DNA of 25,631 nucleotides from a virus, in IMG/VR virus record IMGVR_UViG_3300029787_000290, positions 1-25,631 of that record; one strand, written 5' to 3'. The notes under the pieces are model-generated. The model saw only the letters and a list, made by a program, of their open reading frames with translations, had not been told where the DNA came from and ran no database searches. Made by a program: the position numbers and the translations under genes. This document shows, piece after piece, positions 8,156-15,665 of the stretch (position 1 is the first letter of the stretch; each line of letters opens with the position of its first letter).

Positions 8156-10220
8156 TACCTGTAAATCCTTGTTCGTTTGGTTGAGGTGCTTGTCCTACAC
8201 CTATAGTACCACCACCTGCTCCTGTTGGGTCAGCAGGATTAGCACCTGCAGGAGCTTGTTGCTGTGGCATATCACCTTGCATTCCTTTTAACATCTCTGC
8301 TTGTAAGACTGCTTCATCCATATTATTAGTAACCTTTGATGGGTCTAAATCCATAGACTTTGCTATCTCTCTTACTATGTAATTAAACTTAGCAAAAGGT
8401 GCAAGAGCAGGATTAGATGCAACTTGTAAGAACTGCATTAGTCTTTGGCTACGTACTTCATTAGCCATTAGACTTTCTGTTCCACGTGCAACAACCTCTA
8501 AGTCTCCCTTTATAGCAGGGTCAAAATTAAACTGCATATTAAATCTAAATAAACCTTCACCCAAAGGTTTTAATAAATAATCATCTACATTCTTAATAAC
8601 AGTCTTAACACTTCCTGAAGCAGCTCCCATCAACATACTGATACCTGCTGCAGTTCTACCTACACCTGATACACCTGTCTGCCCATGAGCAAATGATGGT
8701 AGTCCTGTGCTTTCATCTGCTAACTGTCTTGCCTTATCAAACAACTGTAAGTTTTCATTTGATACGTTAGGAAACTTTGTACCAAAGATTGCTTGACCCG
8801 GAGCACCACCTTGTCTTCTAAATATTTTACCCGGATATACTGATAAGTCTTGACCCGGAACTAAGTTTGTCTCATCTACTTCTATAAGTAAGTTACCTGA
8901 TAATACAGCATTATCTACAGCCATTCTCATAAAACCATTCATAAGAGTTTGTGTATCATCCATATTCTCTGCTAAACCTACACCAAAGAAAGAGTATGGG
9001 TTTAATTCATATGGTGCAGCCATAAAAGGTATCTTGGCAGGTTTGAATGGGTTTAATACTGCACGGAGTAACTTCCCATTACAAACCCATATATTAGCTT
9101 GTAACTCTTCAAAGTTTTCTAACTCTTTAGGTATGTCAACATTCTGCTCTAGAAGCATCTCAACATCCATCATACCCCAATACTCTAATACTTCAAATCT
9201 TTCTATATAGTTATCATGATTATAATCTGTTAAGTCATCTTCCCAATATTTTTTATAATAGTTCTCACCATCTGCTATAGCTTCTTCTATAACTGTCTCT
9301 CTAAAATAAGGTCTACGTTTTAAGCCACGTAACTCTGTCCTAGACATCTTATGTCTTTCTATTACGTATTGAGCTTGGTCTACGTTAGTAGAGTCAGGGT
9401 CAGGATAGAAGTTCCATACAGATACATGACTTACTTGTGGTATAGTTTTAAATATAGGATTGTACTCACCTTCATCATTCCAATTAGGATACTCTTTATC
9501 TACAGCAAAAGGTCCTTTCATAACACCTGTGCCAAATAAAGCCATCTCAAAGGCTGTACTTCTTAAATGTTTATTTGCATTTGATTCTTGTAGTTGGTCT
9601 ACTATTTGTTTTTCCATAGCCTTTGCGGCTACCATAGCAGGACTAAAAGTTATCGCTGACGGAGTTTTACCAGAGCCTTCTTCCAAGCCTTCAACATCTT
9701 GCAAAACTTCTTGCAGAGGACCAAGCCTTTCTTGTAAAGTGTCTGCAGTAGCTCCTTTAGGTAACTCAGCACCATCTTCAGGGAAACCATAAGGAGATTG
9801 TAAGTCTCCTTCGTCTTCATTATTACGTAACTCTTGAGGTTCTTTAGGGTCGAAATTAACATTTTTTGCAACTCCTTCAGGTAGTTCAGTTGGTTCTATA
9901 CTTATAGGAAATTTATTTCCTGCAAATAAAACATCAGCTATTTGCCCATAGGCTGCTAGTGTTTTAGTTTTTGTTATCTTTATAAATACTCTAGACTTTT
10001 CTGCTTCTGTAAATTGTACATCAGGTCCATATAAACCTCTGTAGTTTCTATATGCTCTAATCCATCTTTGCTCATCTTCGTATCTATAGTCTTCTGACTT
10101 TTTAAAGTTAGCCATAACATGGTCTACGATACTAGATACACCTGCATCTGTTAAGTCTGAATCTTCTGCATCTTCTAAAGCAATAGCTTCGTCTTCAATA
10201 TTTATTTCATCTTCTGCCAT
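8094..10220 (-). CDS. Portal protein
   Basis: The protein has 708 aa from the ATG giving MAEDEINIEDEAIALED. This ATG, one base after the terminase stop, is preferred to a TTG four codons upstream. Domains run from an acidic N-terminus, through a YEDEQRWIRAYRNYRGLYG segment typical of podoviral portals, and a central beta/helix body (MAAPYELNPYSFFGVGLAE; TLMNGFMRMAVDNAVLSGN). A crown-like helical region near GRTAAGISMLMGAASGSV follows, and then a Gln/Pro/Gly-rich disordered tail. The length matches large podoviral portals. The portal forms the dodecameric DNA gate and motor docking site at one capsid vertex. It follows directly after large terminase, as in most tailed phages. Confidence 0.88.
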   Translation of the reverse strand: MAEDEINIEDEAIALEDAEDSDLTDAGVSSIVDHVMANFKKSEDYRYEDEQRWIRAYRNYRGLYGPDVQFTEAEKSRVFIKITKTKTLAAYGQIADVLFAGNKFPISIEPTELPEGVAKNVNFDPKEPQELRNNEDEGDLQSPYGFPEDGAELPKGATADTLQERLGPLQEVLQDVEGLEEGSGKTPSAITFSPAMVAAKAMEKQIVDQLQESNANKHLRSTAFEMALFGTGVMKGPFAVDKEYPNWNDEGEYNPIFKTIPQVSHVSVWNFYPDPDSTNVDQAQYVIERHKMSRTELRGLKRRPYFRETVIEEAIADGENYYKKYWEDDLTDYNHDNYIERFEVLEYWGMMDVEMLLEQNVDIPKELENFEELQANIWVCNGKLLRAVLNPFKPAKIPFMAAPYELNPYSFFGVGLAENMDDTQTLMNGFMRMAVDNAVLSGNLLIEVDETNLVPGQDLSVYPGKIFRRQGGAPGQAIFGTKFPNVSNENLQLFDKARQLADESTGLPSFAHGQTGVSGVGRTAAGISMLMGAASGSVKTVIKNVDDYLLKPLGEGLFRFNMQFNFDPAIKGDLEVVARGTESLMANEVRSQRLMQFLQVASNPALAPFAKFNYIVREIAKSMDLDPSKVTNNMDEAVLQAEMLKGMQGDMPQQQAPAGANPADPTGAGGGTIGVGQAPQPNEQGFTGNGQGNIEQPQATGQPPAPTQ

Positions 10221-10221
10221 A

Positions 10222-11769
10222 TTAATATCCAAATGTTGCGTCAGCTACAGGCATCTCTCTTCTTGGTCTGCCCATAGGTTCATAGTCAAATATACTAAAT
10301 CTAGGTCTTGACATTATACCATATCTTAGAGCATCATACAAGTGGTCTTCTGCTCTAGTATCCACATCTTCAGGATTCTTTTTATCTAAAGGTATAGCAG
10401 GTAATTGTGAGATTGTTTCTGTGCAAGTGTTAAAAAATACCATTCTTGGTTCTTCAGTAAACTCGTCAACCTGTAGCCTTCTATGAATCTCATTTTTTCC
10501 TGATACTCTACTTCCCTTACTTCTATCTGATGGTCTAAATCTACAACCCTTTTGTATCATCTGTTCTGCTAGTGAAGGTCCTGTATCTCCACGTTTATGC
10601 CAAAGAGAACTATCTAATACACCATATCTAATATTACCATCATCAGTTTCTAAGTCTAATATCATATCTGCCAAATCTGTGGCAAGGACTTTAGAAACAT
10701 ACAACTCTCTATATACAACAATCTGCTCATCTGGAGAAACAGCAAACCACAACACAGCACTATAAGAACCATAACCATAATCACAAGACCTAAACTTAAC
10801 CCAATTTCTTGGAATGTCAAAAGGTTCAATAACGTGAGTATCCCTATTAAACTCAGTAAAAGCAGCACCTTCTTTAATATCCCAATCACCTTCAAGCAAC
10901 TGCTTCTGTTGGTGTTCAGGTAAGGAAAGAAGCATTGCTTCATAATCACCTTGACTTGAGAGGTACGGATTATCAGATAATCTAGCAGGTATGAATCTTC
11001 TTTTAAATAATGACTGACCTGCTTTACTGTGTCCGTTAGGATATTTAAGAACTTTTCCTGTCTCAATATTTGTGGCATCAAATGCTCTTCCATAAGGTGC
11101 TGGGTCAATAAACATTTTTTTAACCCACTGATGCCCCGGACCTCCGGGGTTAGTTGTTGCTCTCATATACACAGGTAAATCGTGTGCAGTAGAACGTAGT
11201 CGTGACCTCATGTAATTCCAAGAAAATGGTGTTGCCCATTGTGTTAACTCATCAAAGCCTATCCAACTAAAAGCTAAACCTTGATATCTTAGTACGTCAT
11301 CATCTCGGTCTAGGTAGGACATCCACAGTCTTGCACCTGAAGGAGCTACCCATTGCATCTTTCTTTCTGACCACTTTATCCCTTTCCATATGAGGGGATA
11401 TAATTCTCTAGACTTCCAAACAAGTTCTCTTAATTCTTCTGTCGTGTGTCGTAATAACAAGCCACTAAATTGTGGGTGACCCATATAACGTAGTGGGTCT
11501 GCTAACATTGCATATGATTTGCCACCACCTGCTGAACCACCATATAATACTTCTCTTTCAGGAGAAGCAAGAAACTCTGTTTGAGGTCCTTTATTTGGTT
11601 GAAAAACTATATTCTGTTCTTCTTGAGGTAAAGCCTCTACATCATGTACTATGCTAGGCTTTTGCTCCGATTCTACTTTCTTCAATGGCTTTCGCTTTCT
11701 CGATTGCTTTCTGGGCATACTCGGACCATCGTTTAAGAGTTCTAGCCTTGTTCTTACGTTGTCGTTCAT
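10222..11769 (-). CDS. terL: Terminase large subunit
   Basis: The protein has 515 aa. The ATPase domain has Walker A GGSAGGGKS (about 77-85) and Walker B WIGFDE (about 169-174), followed by RATTNPGG (coupling motif region). The C-terminal RNase H-like nuclease domain has candidate metal-binding Asp residues in SCDYGYG (D330), GVLDSSLW (D386) and EDHLYDALRYG (D475 or D479). It is the ATP-driven motor and nuclease that packages and cuts DNA. The ATG chosen overlaps the upstream HTH gene by 116 bases and has AGGAAAAG upstream. An internal ATG at residue 18 (MPRKQSRK) is possible but has no clear ribosome site. Confidence 0.95.
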   Translation of the reverse strand: MNDNVRTRLELLNDGPSMPRKQSRKRKPLKKVESEQKPSIVHDVEALPQEEQNIVFQPNKGPQTEFLASPEREVLYGGSAGGGKSYAMLADPLRYMGHPQFSGLLLRHTTEELRELVWKSRELYPLIWKGIKWSERKMQWVAPSGARLWMSYLDRDDDVLRYQGLAFSWIGFDELTQWATPFSWNYMRSRLRSTAHDLPVYMRATTNPGGPGHQWVKKMFIDPAPYGRAFDATNIETGKVLKYPNGHSKAGQSLFKRRFIPARLSDNPYLSSQGDYEAMLLSLPEHQQKQLLEGDWDIKEGAAFTEFNRDTHVIEPFDIPRNWVKFRSCDYGYGSYSAVLWFAVSPDEQIVVYRELYVSKVLATDLADMILDLETDDGNIRYGVLDSSLWHKRGDTGPSLAEQMIQKGCRFRPSDRSKGSRVSGKNEIHRRLQVDEFTEEPRMVFFNTCTETISQLPAIPLDKKNPEDVDTRAEDHLYDALRYGIMSRPRFSIFDYEPMGRPRREMPVADATFGY

Positions 11770-12055
11770 GCAGTAATCTTTTCCTTAATCCTATGTGAGA
11801 TATTTGTCTATTTGTTTTTGTGGTCAACCAATTAGCAACTTGTCTTAGTGAATATTGTTTTACATATTTTCTTGCTAATTCTATTGCTTCTAACTCGTAG
11901 GGTATAGGGTCAAGTAATTCTTTATCATCTTTGTTAATCTTGTATCCGAATGGAACAGTCCTAGCTATGCGTGGTATTTGTATCCATTCTTTTTGTTCTT
12001 CATCTTTTAAATCTGTTGGTTGGGGTAACTTCCATTTACCCACACTTCTATCCAT
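11654..12055 (-). CDS. Helix-turn-helix protein adjoining terminase (unknown role)
   Basis: The protein has 133 aa. It contains RTVPFGYKINKDDKELLDPI followed by ELEAIELARKYV, SLRQVANWLTTKTNRQISH and IGLRKRL. The second part reads as a helix-turn-helix, and the first resembles the linker preceding the HTH in serine recombinases (PFGY...), but no recombinase catalytic domain is present. The C-terminus is basic. It overlaps the start of the large terminase by 116 bases and is joined to the gene before it by TAATG. A DNA-recognition job in packaging is reasonable by context, but a better small-terminase candidate lies at 12757-13122, so I leave the function open. Confidence 0.72.
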   Translation of the reverse strand: MDRSVGKWKLPQPTDLKDEEQKEWIQIPRIARTVPFGYKINKDDKELLDPIPYELEAIELARKYVKQYSLRQVANWLTTKTNRQISHIGLRKRLLHERQRKNKARTLKRWSEYAQKAIEKAKAIEESRIGAKA

Positions 12056-12753
12056 TACTTCTTTTTCTTTCTATTCTTTTTCATCATTTTATCAAAATAA
12101 AATCCAGATTTAGGATTATATCCTAAGTCACCTAATTCTTTTATTGCTCTAGTAATTGAACCTTTGGTATTATTTAATTGATTTTTAGTAACATAATTTC
12201 TTCCTTCTTCAAATGATTTGCCCATAACTTTAGCCTTTTCATTAATTTTTACTGCTTGTGAAAAGTTTAACATTTGTTTTTCCGTAAGAGGTTTATGTTG
12301 GTCTATCTTCTTTAAAATACTTTGTTCTGTATTTAAATATTTTTTAGGAACTTTAACGTAATTATTAGGAAGATTAGTTGTTGGTTTTTTCTTTACTGAC
12401 TTTTTCTTTGTTACTTTTTTTAATAGTTTACTTGCTAAACCACCAGCACCATAATTTCTTGTATCTAATTTCTTTTGTAATATTCTTATGTCATCTTTTA
12501 ACCCAGCTATTAATTCTTTATCCACTGCTGTTTTTATTCTATCCTTTTTATGTTGTATTATATCCTTTAATTGATTTCTATCCTTTTCCTCTGCTTTCTT
12601 TTTTAAGAAAACTGTTTTTTTATCTTCCGTCTTTTTCTTTATTTGCATCTTAGACTTAAATGTTGTATTTGGTGATTGTTTAATTTTACCTTTTATTTTA
12701 GGCTTTTTCTTTGTCGCTTTCTTTACTAACTTAGATATAATACTTGCTACCAT
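12055..12753 (-). CDS. Lysine-rich protein of unknown function
   Basis: The 232-aa protein is dominated by Lys (blocks such as KKATKKKPKIKGKIK and the ending MMKKNRKKKK), with predicted helices and no membrane segment. The N-terminus MVASIISKLVKKATKKK is like that of the 291-aa protein at 16657-17532 (MAVASLLSKITRRKR), and both end in a Lys run, so they may belong to one family. It lies between two DNA-packaging-associated genes and is coupled to the HTH gene by TAATG. The charge suggests nucleic-acid binding; this is inference. Confidence 0.68.
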   Translation of the reverse strand: MVASIISKLVKKATKKKPKIKGKIKQSPNTTFKSKMQIKKKTEDKKTVFLKKKAEEKDRNQLKDIIQHKKDRIKTAVDKELIAGLKDDIRILQKKLDTRNYGAGGLASKLLKKVTKKKSVKKKPTTNLPNNYVKVPKKYLNTEQSILKKIDQHKPLTEKQMLNFSQAVKINEKAKVMGKSFEEGRNYVTKNQLNNTKGSITRAIKELGDLGYNPKSGFYFDKMMKKNRKKKK

Positions 12754-12756
12754 TAT

Positions 12757-13122
12757 TTACTCCTGTGTTTTTGGTGGTAATAACATTACCCCACCTGATG
12801 CTTCTACTTGCACCTTTTCTGTTTTAATTAGACCTACTCTATCTAACAACTCTTTTGATGCAGATAGTCTATCTCTAATACCTAGTTGTGTAGGGTCATC
12901 TACACCACTCACCATAGCCACAGCAGCTTTAGGTGCATTGCGACTCATATACATTTGAGTTGCATCCATAATCTCTTCTTTCATAGAAGCTACAACACTA
13001 GAAGTAGGTGTCTTCTCTGAATAACCTGCAAGTAGTTTTGCTTGTACAACATCACCATTTGCTTGGTCAAAGAGGACATTTAAAAACTTTTGTTGTCTTT
13101 CTGTTAGTTCCCTCTTTGTCAT
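12757..13122 (-). CDS. Putative terminase small subunit
   Basis: The protein has 121 aa. It begins MTKRELTERQQKFLNVLFDQ, then GDVVQAKLLAGYSE, the pattern of the N-terminal DNA-binding helices of phage small terminases (ERQ.xF...L....DxxxAA..AGYS). The central region NAPKAAVAMVSGVDDP and a helix RDRLSASKELLDRVGL resemble the oligomerisation part. Small terminase recognises phage DNA and loads the large subunit. Its ATG overlaps the endolysin stop (ATGA), and large terminase follows about 1 kb downstream with two genes between. The assignment is from motif pattern; the competing candidate is the HTH protein at 11654-12055. Confidence 0.72.
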   Translation of the reverse strand: MTKRELTERQQKFLNVLFDQANGDVVQAKLLAGYSEKTPTSSVVASMKEEIMDATQMYMSRNAPKAAVAMVSGVDDPTQLGIRDRLSASKELLDRVGLIKTEKVQVEASGGVMLLPPKTQE

Positions 13123-13574
13123 ATAGGTACTCCATATCTTATAACTCTTTCTATTAATCTTTGTGCTCTATTAGTTGTTTGTTTGTACCAACGTGAGTCT
13201 TCCATCTGCTCTGCCATTTCAGGATAGTCTTCATCTTCTACAGCAGCAATCATTTTTTTAAATTTAGATAAACGAGGCTTCCCTAATTGAAATGACATAT
13301 TTATTAATACATGTTGTATATCTTCAGGTAAACTATCAAAGTTACTAAATAAAGACTGACAATCTTTTATAGATACTTCTATATCATTTTCAAACCATGC
13401 ATCAACTTGTTCATTAGGTACTTTTGTTCCTACAGGTTTACCATAATAATCTACATCCCATTCTGTAATAAGATGTCCTATTCCCCCAGTCAAATGTGAT
13501 TCTGAACATAAGTACAATTCATATTTTATCCCTTCATCTTCAGCTATCTCATTTTGTAATGTAACTAAATTCAT
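13119..13574 (-). CDS. Endolysin, T4-type lysozyme (GH24) with Glu-Cys-Thr catalytic set
   Basis: The protein has 151 aa. It aligns with T4 lysozyme by eye: DEG (E14), GIGHLI (31-36), INMSFQLGKP matching the INMVFQMG region, and SRWYKQTTNRAQRLI matching SRWYNQTPNRAKRVI. The enzyme cuts the peptidoglycan glycan chain. In T4 lysozyme the catalytic residues are E11, D20 and T26; the ungapped alignment gives E14, C23 and T29, the known E-8aa-(D/C)-5aa-T arrangement with Cys in place of Asp. No signal peptide is visible, so release would need the holin at 13956-14348. It starts with a TAATG overlap with the 39-aa gene. Confidence 0.9.
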   Translation of the reverse strand: MNLVTLQNEIAEDEGIKYELYLCSESHLTGGIGHLITEWDVDYYGKPVGTKVPNEQVDAWFENDIEVSIKDCQSLFSNFDSLPEDIQHVLINMSFQLGKPRLSKFKKMIAAVEDEDYPEMAEQMEDSRWYKQTTNRAQRLIERVIRYGVPI

Positions 13575-13693
13575 TATATTAATCTTCTTGTTTGATTCTT
13601 ACGTACTTCTTTAACATGTAAATGCCAAAAGTAATTACCTATCTTACAGGTTATAGCAGATATCTTTAAAAATGTCAAGGCTTTTAGTGTCAT
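13574..13693 (-). CDS. Small 39-aa protein between NifU-like gene and endolysin
   Basis: The product is 39 aa: MTLKALTFLKISAITCKIGN followed by YFWHLHVKEVRKNQTRRLI. It has an amphipathic or hydrophobic first half and a basic second half. The ATG overlaps the NifU-like stop (ATGA) and its stop overlaps the endolysin ATG (TAATG), the same junctions as its neighbours, which argues that it is a gene and not a gap. A promoter is embedded in it, so part of the constraint may be regulatory. A role in lysis is possible from position only; no motif is recognised. Confidence 0.58.
   Translation of the reverse strand: MTLKALTFLKISAITCKIGNYFWHLHVKEVRKNQTRRLI
13650..13678 (-). promoter_or_regulatory. Sigma70-like promoter for endolysin, packaging and structural genes
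   Basis: On the minus strand TTGACA (13678-13673) is followed after exactly 17 bp by TATAAC (13655-13650), with TGC just before the -10 (extended -10 TGn). Transcription would start near 13643, inside the 39-aa gene and about 70 nt before the endolysin ATG. The hexamers are identical to those at 18930-18958. Confidence 0.68.
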
Positions 13694-13956
13694 TGGTAAT
13701 ATGGACTCACTGTAGAATTAGGGTCTTCTATACCTTCAACAGCTAATACTTCAGGTATATAATATTTTAACATATTCTCTATTCCCATCTTTAGTGTTAG
13801 TGTAGACATTGCACATCCACTACATGCACCACTTAAAAATACTGTAACTATACCATCCTTGAAAGATTGTAGCTCTACATGTCCACCATGCATTTGAACA
13901 CTAGGTAATATAGACTCTGTTATTATTTTATTAATCTTTTCTTCAACGTCAGACAT
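13690..13956 (-). CDS. NifU-like C-terminal domain Fe-S cluster protein
   Basis: The protein has 88 aa, equal to a single Nfu/NifU C-terminal domain. It shows MHGGHVEL (about 22-29), then VTVFLSGACSGCAMS with the CxxC cluster-binding pair C45 and C48, followed by the helix TLTLKMGIENMLKYYIPEV and VEGI. Proteins with this domain hold and transfer Fe-S clusters to target enzymes in the cytoplasm. It lies between holin and lysis genes, coupled by TAATG to the holin and ATGA to the 39-aa gene, so it is expressed with them. It is probably an auxiliary gene from a host that supports host or phage Fe-S proteins late in infection; the target is unknown. Confidence 0.9.
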   Translation of the reverse strand: MSDVEEKINKIITESILPSVQMHGGHVELQSFKDGIVTVFLSGACSGCAMSTLTLKMGIENMLKYYIPEVLAVEGIEDPNSTVSPYYQ

Positions 13957-14348
13957 TACTTCTTTTTAAACATCTTTGCTGCTTGTCCGACACCCTTAAT
14001 CCCAAATGATGCACTAATTGCGATATATAAGAGGTACTGATACCACTCTGGTAAAGTTGCCAATATACTAAATCCATGTTCCACATACTCTGTCATCCCG
14101 GGAATGAAGACTAATATAGCAGGGGTTAGTAGGACAACTAAAGCAAACTCATCTTTCCAAGACTCGTTTGTGGCATCAGCCATCTTGCCTTCCCACTCTA
14201 TTTCACCTGCAGCTACCTTCTCTGCAACAGTAGCTCTTGCTTTTGCTTCAGCTACTTTAGCGAGACCATCTGCTTTTGTTTTTTCTACTTTGTTTTGAAA
14301 CCACGTTCCTGCGAGATTTGCGAGTGGTCCTATCAATGCTTGTATCAT
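13956..14348 (-). CDS. Holin-like membrane protein (GTA holin 3TM type)
   Basis: The protein has 130 aa. It has a short hydrophobic N-terminus (MIQALIGPLANLAGTWF), an Ala/Lys/Glu-rich helix (residues 20-52), a segment EWEGKMADATNESWKDEF, and two strong membrane segments (about 68-87 and 101-119) before a basic tail AAKMFKKK. This order matches the 3TM holins found in gene transfer agents and marine phages. It would form membrane lesions that release the endolysin. It starts the visible lysis cassette: holin, NifU-like, 39-aa protein, lysozyme. Confidence 0.8.
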   Translation of the reverse strand: MIQALIGPLANLAGTWFQNKVEKTKADGLAKVAEAKARATVAEKVAAGEIEWEGKMADATNESWKDEFALVVLLTPAILVFIPGMTEYVEHGFSILATLPEWYQYLLYIAISASFGIKGVGQAAKMFKKK

Positions 14349-14395
14349 TCTTTATTTTCTCCTGCATTCTTGCTAGTCTTAGTTGCTCTTTTACT

Positions 14396-14767
14396 TTAGC
14401 TGAATCTACGAAATCTTGATGTTTTTTTTGCAGTCTTGCCGGGTTGTTTAGAAAATTGTTTACCTCGTTTAGTCGCTTTTCGTTTAGCAGCCGAAGAGGC
14501 GGCATATTCAGAGGAAGATAAAGCCTTAATCGCTTTTTCAGGTAAATAACGTTCACCAGTTGCTTTACTCCCTTGTGTACTAGGTTTACCAGACTTTGTT
14601 CGCCATTTTTGTTTTCCCCACGCAACTAGTGACCTCTGTGATTTTTTTAATGCCATACTATTTTCATATGCCTCTTTAATCTCTTCTATTGTTCTGTTGC
14701 ATCCTATACACACATCATCTTCTAATGTACATATACCAATGCAAGGTGTTAAAGTTTGCCTGTCCAT
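14396..14767 (-). CDS. DUF1289-like zinc/cysteine motif joined to a basic marine-phage domain
   Basis: The product is 123 aa from ATG 14767 (a TTG five codons upstream is the alternative). Residues 4-35 carry CIGIC....DVCIGCNRTIEEI, the four-cysteine pattern of bacterial DUF1289 proteins. From an internal Met (MALKKSQRSLVAWGKQKW) the sequence becomes a basic domain with RTKSGKPSTQGSKATGERYL and KQFSKQPGKTAKKTS, a common stand-alone phage family. The two parts are fused in one frame; an internal start could also make the second alone. It overlaps the upstream gene by 19 bases. Function unknown for both parts; DUF1289 is suspected to bind a metal. Confidence 0.75.
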   Translation of the reverse strand: MDRQTLTPCIGICTLEDDVCIGCNRTIEEIKEAYENSMALKKSQRSLVAWGKQKWRTKSGKPSTQGSKATGERYLPEKAIKALSSSEYAASSAAKRKATKRGKQFSKQPGKTAKKTSRFRRFS

Positions 14768-15189
14768 TTGCCGACAATCCAAGCTAATAATCCTCCAAAG
14801 AATAATACAAATATAAAAGCTATACTATAACCAAAATATTCCATTAACTCTGCTTGTCTTCTCTCTCTCATCTTCTCTTGATAACGTCTAGACTTTCTTG
14901 CTTCTGCTTGGAACTCTTGCCAATCCTGCCATAATCCGGGTCTACCTATGTATATCATCATCTTCTTGAGTTCTGCTTCTTTTTCTTTTATCTGCTCAAG
15001 AGCCATGAACTCTTCTAGGTCAGAACCACCACCTTTTGACTTTTGTTTACTTGCTTTCTTTTCTAACTGTTCTTTTGAAAACACAAAGTCAGATATGTGT
15101 TTAGCACAACCTGTAAGTTCCTTTCCGTTAGACACGAAACTTTTTATTACACTGAAAGCGGCATTTGCCGCAGCTAGTTCTGCTAACAT
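14749..15189 (-). CDS. Membrane-anchored protein of unknown function near lysis genes
   Basis: The protein has 146 aa. It begins MLAELAAANAAFSVIKSFVS, has a charged helical middle (EQLEKKASKQKSKGGG; MALEQIKEKEAELKKMM), then the motif IGRPGLWQDWQEFQAEARK and a single C-terminal membrane helix (about 119-141, IAFIFVLFFGGLLAWIVGKW). This family is common in marine phages close to holin genes. A cytoplasmic coiled domain with a tail anchor could serve lysis or membrane organisation, but no function is established. It is linked to its upstream neighbour by TAATG. Confidence 0.74.
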   Translation of the reverse strand: MLAELAAANAAFSVIKSFVSNGKELTGCAKHISDFVFSKEQLEKKASKQKSKGGGSDLEEFMALEQIKEKEAELKKMMIYIGRPGLWQDWQEFQAEARKSRRYQEKMRERRQAELMEYFGYSIAFIFVLFFGGLLAWIVGKWTGKL

Positions 15190-15371
15190 TATCTTTTCCT
15201 TCTTGGCTTACAATATGCTGTTATCTGTAGATTAGGTCCTTCCTGTTGTGGTATTGAAGGTTGCTTATGCAATCTCTCTGCGAAGTACAAACATCTATCT
15301 ATGTCTTCAAAGGTTTGTGTTTGGTCTACTACTCTTAATCCCATCATAAACACAAGCACAAACTCAATCAT
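15189..15371 (-). CDS. Small protein with hydrophobic N-terminus
   Basis: The protein has 60 aa. The first 12 residues (MIEFVLVFMMGL) form a short hydrophobic stretch, followed by DIDRCLYFAERLHKQ and ITAYCKPRRKR. Similar small proteins accompany lysis clusters in marine phages. The two Cys and hydrophobic start could fit a secreted or membrane-attached peptide. The stop and start are both in TAATG overlaps with neighbours. Function unknown. Confidence 0.68.
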   Translation of the reverse strand: MIEFVLVFMMGLRVVDQTQTFEDIDRCLYFAERLHKQPSIPQQEGPNLQITAYCKPRRKR

Positions 15372-15481
15372 TATACAGGTACTCCTTGTACCTCCTCTTC
15401 TTTTTCATCGTGGCAATCACAGTTGCATTCATCGCAGTCACATTCATAACACTTACAAGTGTCGCACTTTTCTTTATCCAC
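15371..15481 (-). CDS. Cysteine-rich 36-aa metallothionein-like mini-protein
   Basis: The frame opens at a GTG (15481) that overlaps the previous stop by 8 bases, with AGGTGG about 8 bases upstream, and ends in TAATG shared with the next ATG. It exactly fills an otherwise empty gap of about 100 bases. The product has eight Cys in 18 residues: CDTCKCYECDCDECNCDCHD, then a Glu-rich tail EKEEEVQGVPV. The spacing CxxCxCxxCxCxxCxCxC is that of metal-thiolate proteins, so binding of Zn, Cu or Cd is likely. Metallothionein function is inference; a zinc-storing or redox role in the phage cycle is open. Confidence 0.7.
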   Translation of the reverse strand: MDKEKCDTCKCYECDCDECNCDCHDEKEEEVQGVPV

Positions 15482-15665
15482 GATATCCACCACCTGCTGA
15501 CTTATATGCTTTAGCCATCATCTGTGCCTTACGTGCTGACCATTGACCCGGAGCACCACCTTTACCACCTGCTTTTATTCTGTTAAATATTCTTTTACGT
15601 AGTTCAGGTTTAGTATAGTTACCTGCTTTGTTTACTGTGCTTTTGCTTTTTCTTTTTACTGCCAT
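15474..15665 (-). CDS. Small basic protein (AGNYTKPxLRKRIFNRIK family)
   Basis: The protein has 63 aa, very basic, with the recognisable signature AGNYTKPELRKRIFNRIKAG and GQWSARKAQMMAKAYKSAGG followed by GYRG. This is a widespread small family of marine phages and some bacteria. No catalytic motif is visible; nucleic-acid binding is suggested by the charge. It overlaps the upstream 234-aa gene by 47 bases and the cysteine-rich gene by 8. Confidence 0.76.
   Translation of the reverse strand: MAVKRKSKSTVNKAGNYTKPELRKRIFNRIKAGGKGGAPGQWSARKAQMMAKAYKSAGGGYRG

Noticed and set aside
11654-12055. HTH protein as a serine recombinase
   Set aside because: Only the linker and HTH-like part resemble recombinases; the catalytic Ser/Arg domain is missing at 133 aa.
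14257-14625. 122-aa minus-strand frame overlapping the holin and DUF1289-like genes
   Set aside because: It runs in another frame across two better supported genes; composition fits a shadow frame.
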